From: Verrucomicrobiales bacterium
Lineage (GTDB): Bacteria > Verrucomicrobiota > Verrucomicrobiia > Limisphaerales > UBA1100
Assembly: GCA_005809105.1 (NCBI GenBank)
Contig: SYLI01000059.1
Coordinates: 1-38,674, forward strand
Length of the DNA: 38,674 bases
Direction: 5' to 3'
Shown here: in pieces, positions 38,385-38,674 of the stretch
Numbering within the stretch: position 1 is the first letter of the stretch
How the letters are laid out: every line of letters starts with the position of its first letter
Program-made: the position numbers and the translations under genes
Notes under the pieces: model-generated
Databases searched by the model: none
Told to the model about the DNA's origin: nothing
Seen by the model: only the letters and a program-made list of their open reading frames with translations

Positions 38385-38674
38385 TCAAAACTCCCACTTG
38401 AGTCCCAAGTAGACCCTGACGTCGGGGCCGCCGCGGTTGCCTTCGCGCAGGCTTTTTCCGATGGCGCCGTGGATGGCAAGGTCGTCCCGCAGCTTGTGCT
38501 TAAAGCCAATGTTCGCGGCCAGACGATGGGGGTCGGCAGCTTCCTCGCGGCTCACAAAGTACACTTCCGAGAGCAACTTGGTTCGCGGGCCCACCTGATA
38601 TTCCTGGGCGAAGGACGCCAGCCACGAATTCATCTTGTGGGTTCTCTCGCCATTCAACTCCGAGTCGGTCAAGA
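38385..38674 (-). CDS. Outer-membrane beta-barrel protein, C-terminal part (5' end beyond window)
   Basis: At least 95 residues of a protein whose start lies past the right edge. The pattern alternates polar and hydrophobic residues in strand-length units (KLLSEVYFVS, RLAANIGFKHKL, LAIHGAIGKS, VRVYLGLKWEF) and ends in Phe, the hallmark of proteins inserted by the BAM machinery. The layout resembles the end of the MetA-pathway-of-phenol-degradation type porin family, but this is tentative. A TTG near 38672 is only where the visible frame begins and is not a credible start. The last 15 residues are duplicated at 37605-37652. Confidence 0.6.
   Translation of the reverse strand, partial: LTDSELNGERTHKMNSWLASFAQEYQVGPRTKLLSEVYFVSREEAADPHRLAANIGFKHKLRDDLAIHGAIGKSLREGNRGGPDVRVYLGLKWEF
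38388..38432 (-). repeat. Direct repeat, right copy (45 bases, four mismatches)
   Basis: This is the partner of 37608-37652 and lies at the coding 3' end of the beta-barrel gene. All four differences are silent in the shared reading frame, which points to selection on the protein or to recoding. Confidence 0.85.

Larger units (their letters stand above)
37605..38432. mobile_element. Putative HNH cassette inserted at the 3' end of a beta-barrel gene
   Basis: The unit consists of the HNH gene, a 134-base non-coding stretch (38251-38384) in which I see no gene, and duplicated gene ends at both borders. No transposase, integrase or terminal inverted repeats are visible. An alternative is that a tandem paralogue decayed and the HNH gene entered the gap. 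Confidence 0.4.

Noticed and set aside
1-38674. tRNA, rRNA, CRISPR array, transposon or prophage
   Set aside because: Intergenic gaps are short and none shows a cloverleaf, repeat-spacer units, transposase or phage structural genes; selC is also not in the window.

Overview
The window looks like part of a chromosome from a GC-rich bacterium, most likely of the Verrucomicrobiota or the wider PVC group. That placement is inferred from gene content: an omega subunit and ThrRS of unusual form, a formylglycine sulfatase, a tricorn-type protease, a Trx/PDZ secreted protein and a fused glycogen debranching enzyme. No rRNA, tRNA, CRISPR array or typical insertion sequence was seen. Coding density is very high, and no gene-free stretch exceeds about 160 bases.

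Layout, left to right. Positions 1-10.5 kb (plus strand) hold the 3' end of adenosylhomocysteinase, a 1427-residue GH13/GH133 glycogen debranching enzyme, two zinc peptidases (DUF885 type and M3 oligoendopeptidase type) joined by stop/start overlaps, a rhomboid protease and adenylosuccinate lyase. Positions 10.5-14.1 kb (minus) hold an MFS nucleoside-symporter-like permease, a sulfatase and a farnesyl/geranylgeranyl diphosphate synthase. Positions 14.2-22 kb are a mixed housekeeping block: rpoZ, smpB, rpmB, an SPFH protein, a secreted thioredoxin/PDZ protein, a ThrRS without the TGS domain, an SIS sugar isomerase and a short UvrC.

Positions 22-36 kb are almost entirely on the minus strand and hold the most interesting biology. 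In transcription order they run: a lipoprotein with NHL repeats; a tightly overlapped luxE / mini-MFS / luxC / queD cluster, with no luciferase genes; a VOC protein; a tricorn-type protease; then an aquaporin-family channel, a fused NuoE-NuoF diaphorase subunit, a selenocysteine-containing formate dehydrogenase and FdhD. The formate dehydrogenase has an in-frame UGA at the exact active-site position. It is followed directly by a hairpin that closely matches a bacterial SECIS element, so the two reading frames are one selenoprotein gene. The channel overlaps the diaphorase gene by GTGA and has lost the selectivity-filter arginine of aquaporins. Together they suggest a formate uptake and NAD-linked oxidation module.

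The right end (36-38.7 kb) has a CPA2 cation/proton antiporter, a small unknown ORF, and a compositionally distinct HNH endonuclease gene. The HNH gene lies between two copies of the 3' end of an outer-membrane beta-barrel gene. The copies differ only at synonymous positions, which resembles an endonuclease cassette that replaced the end of its target gene.
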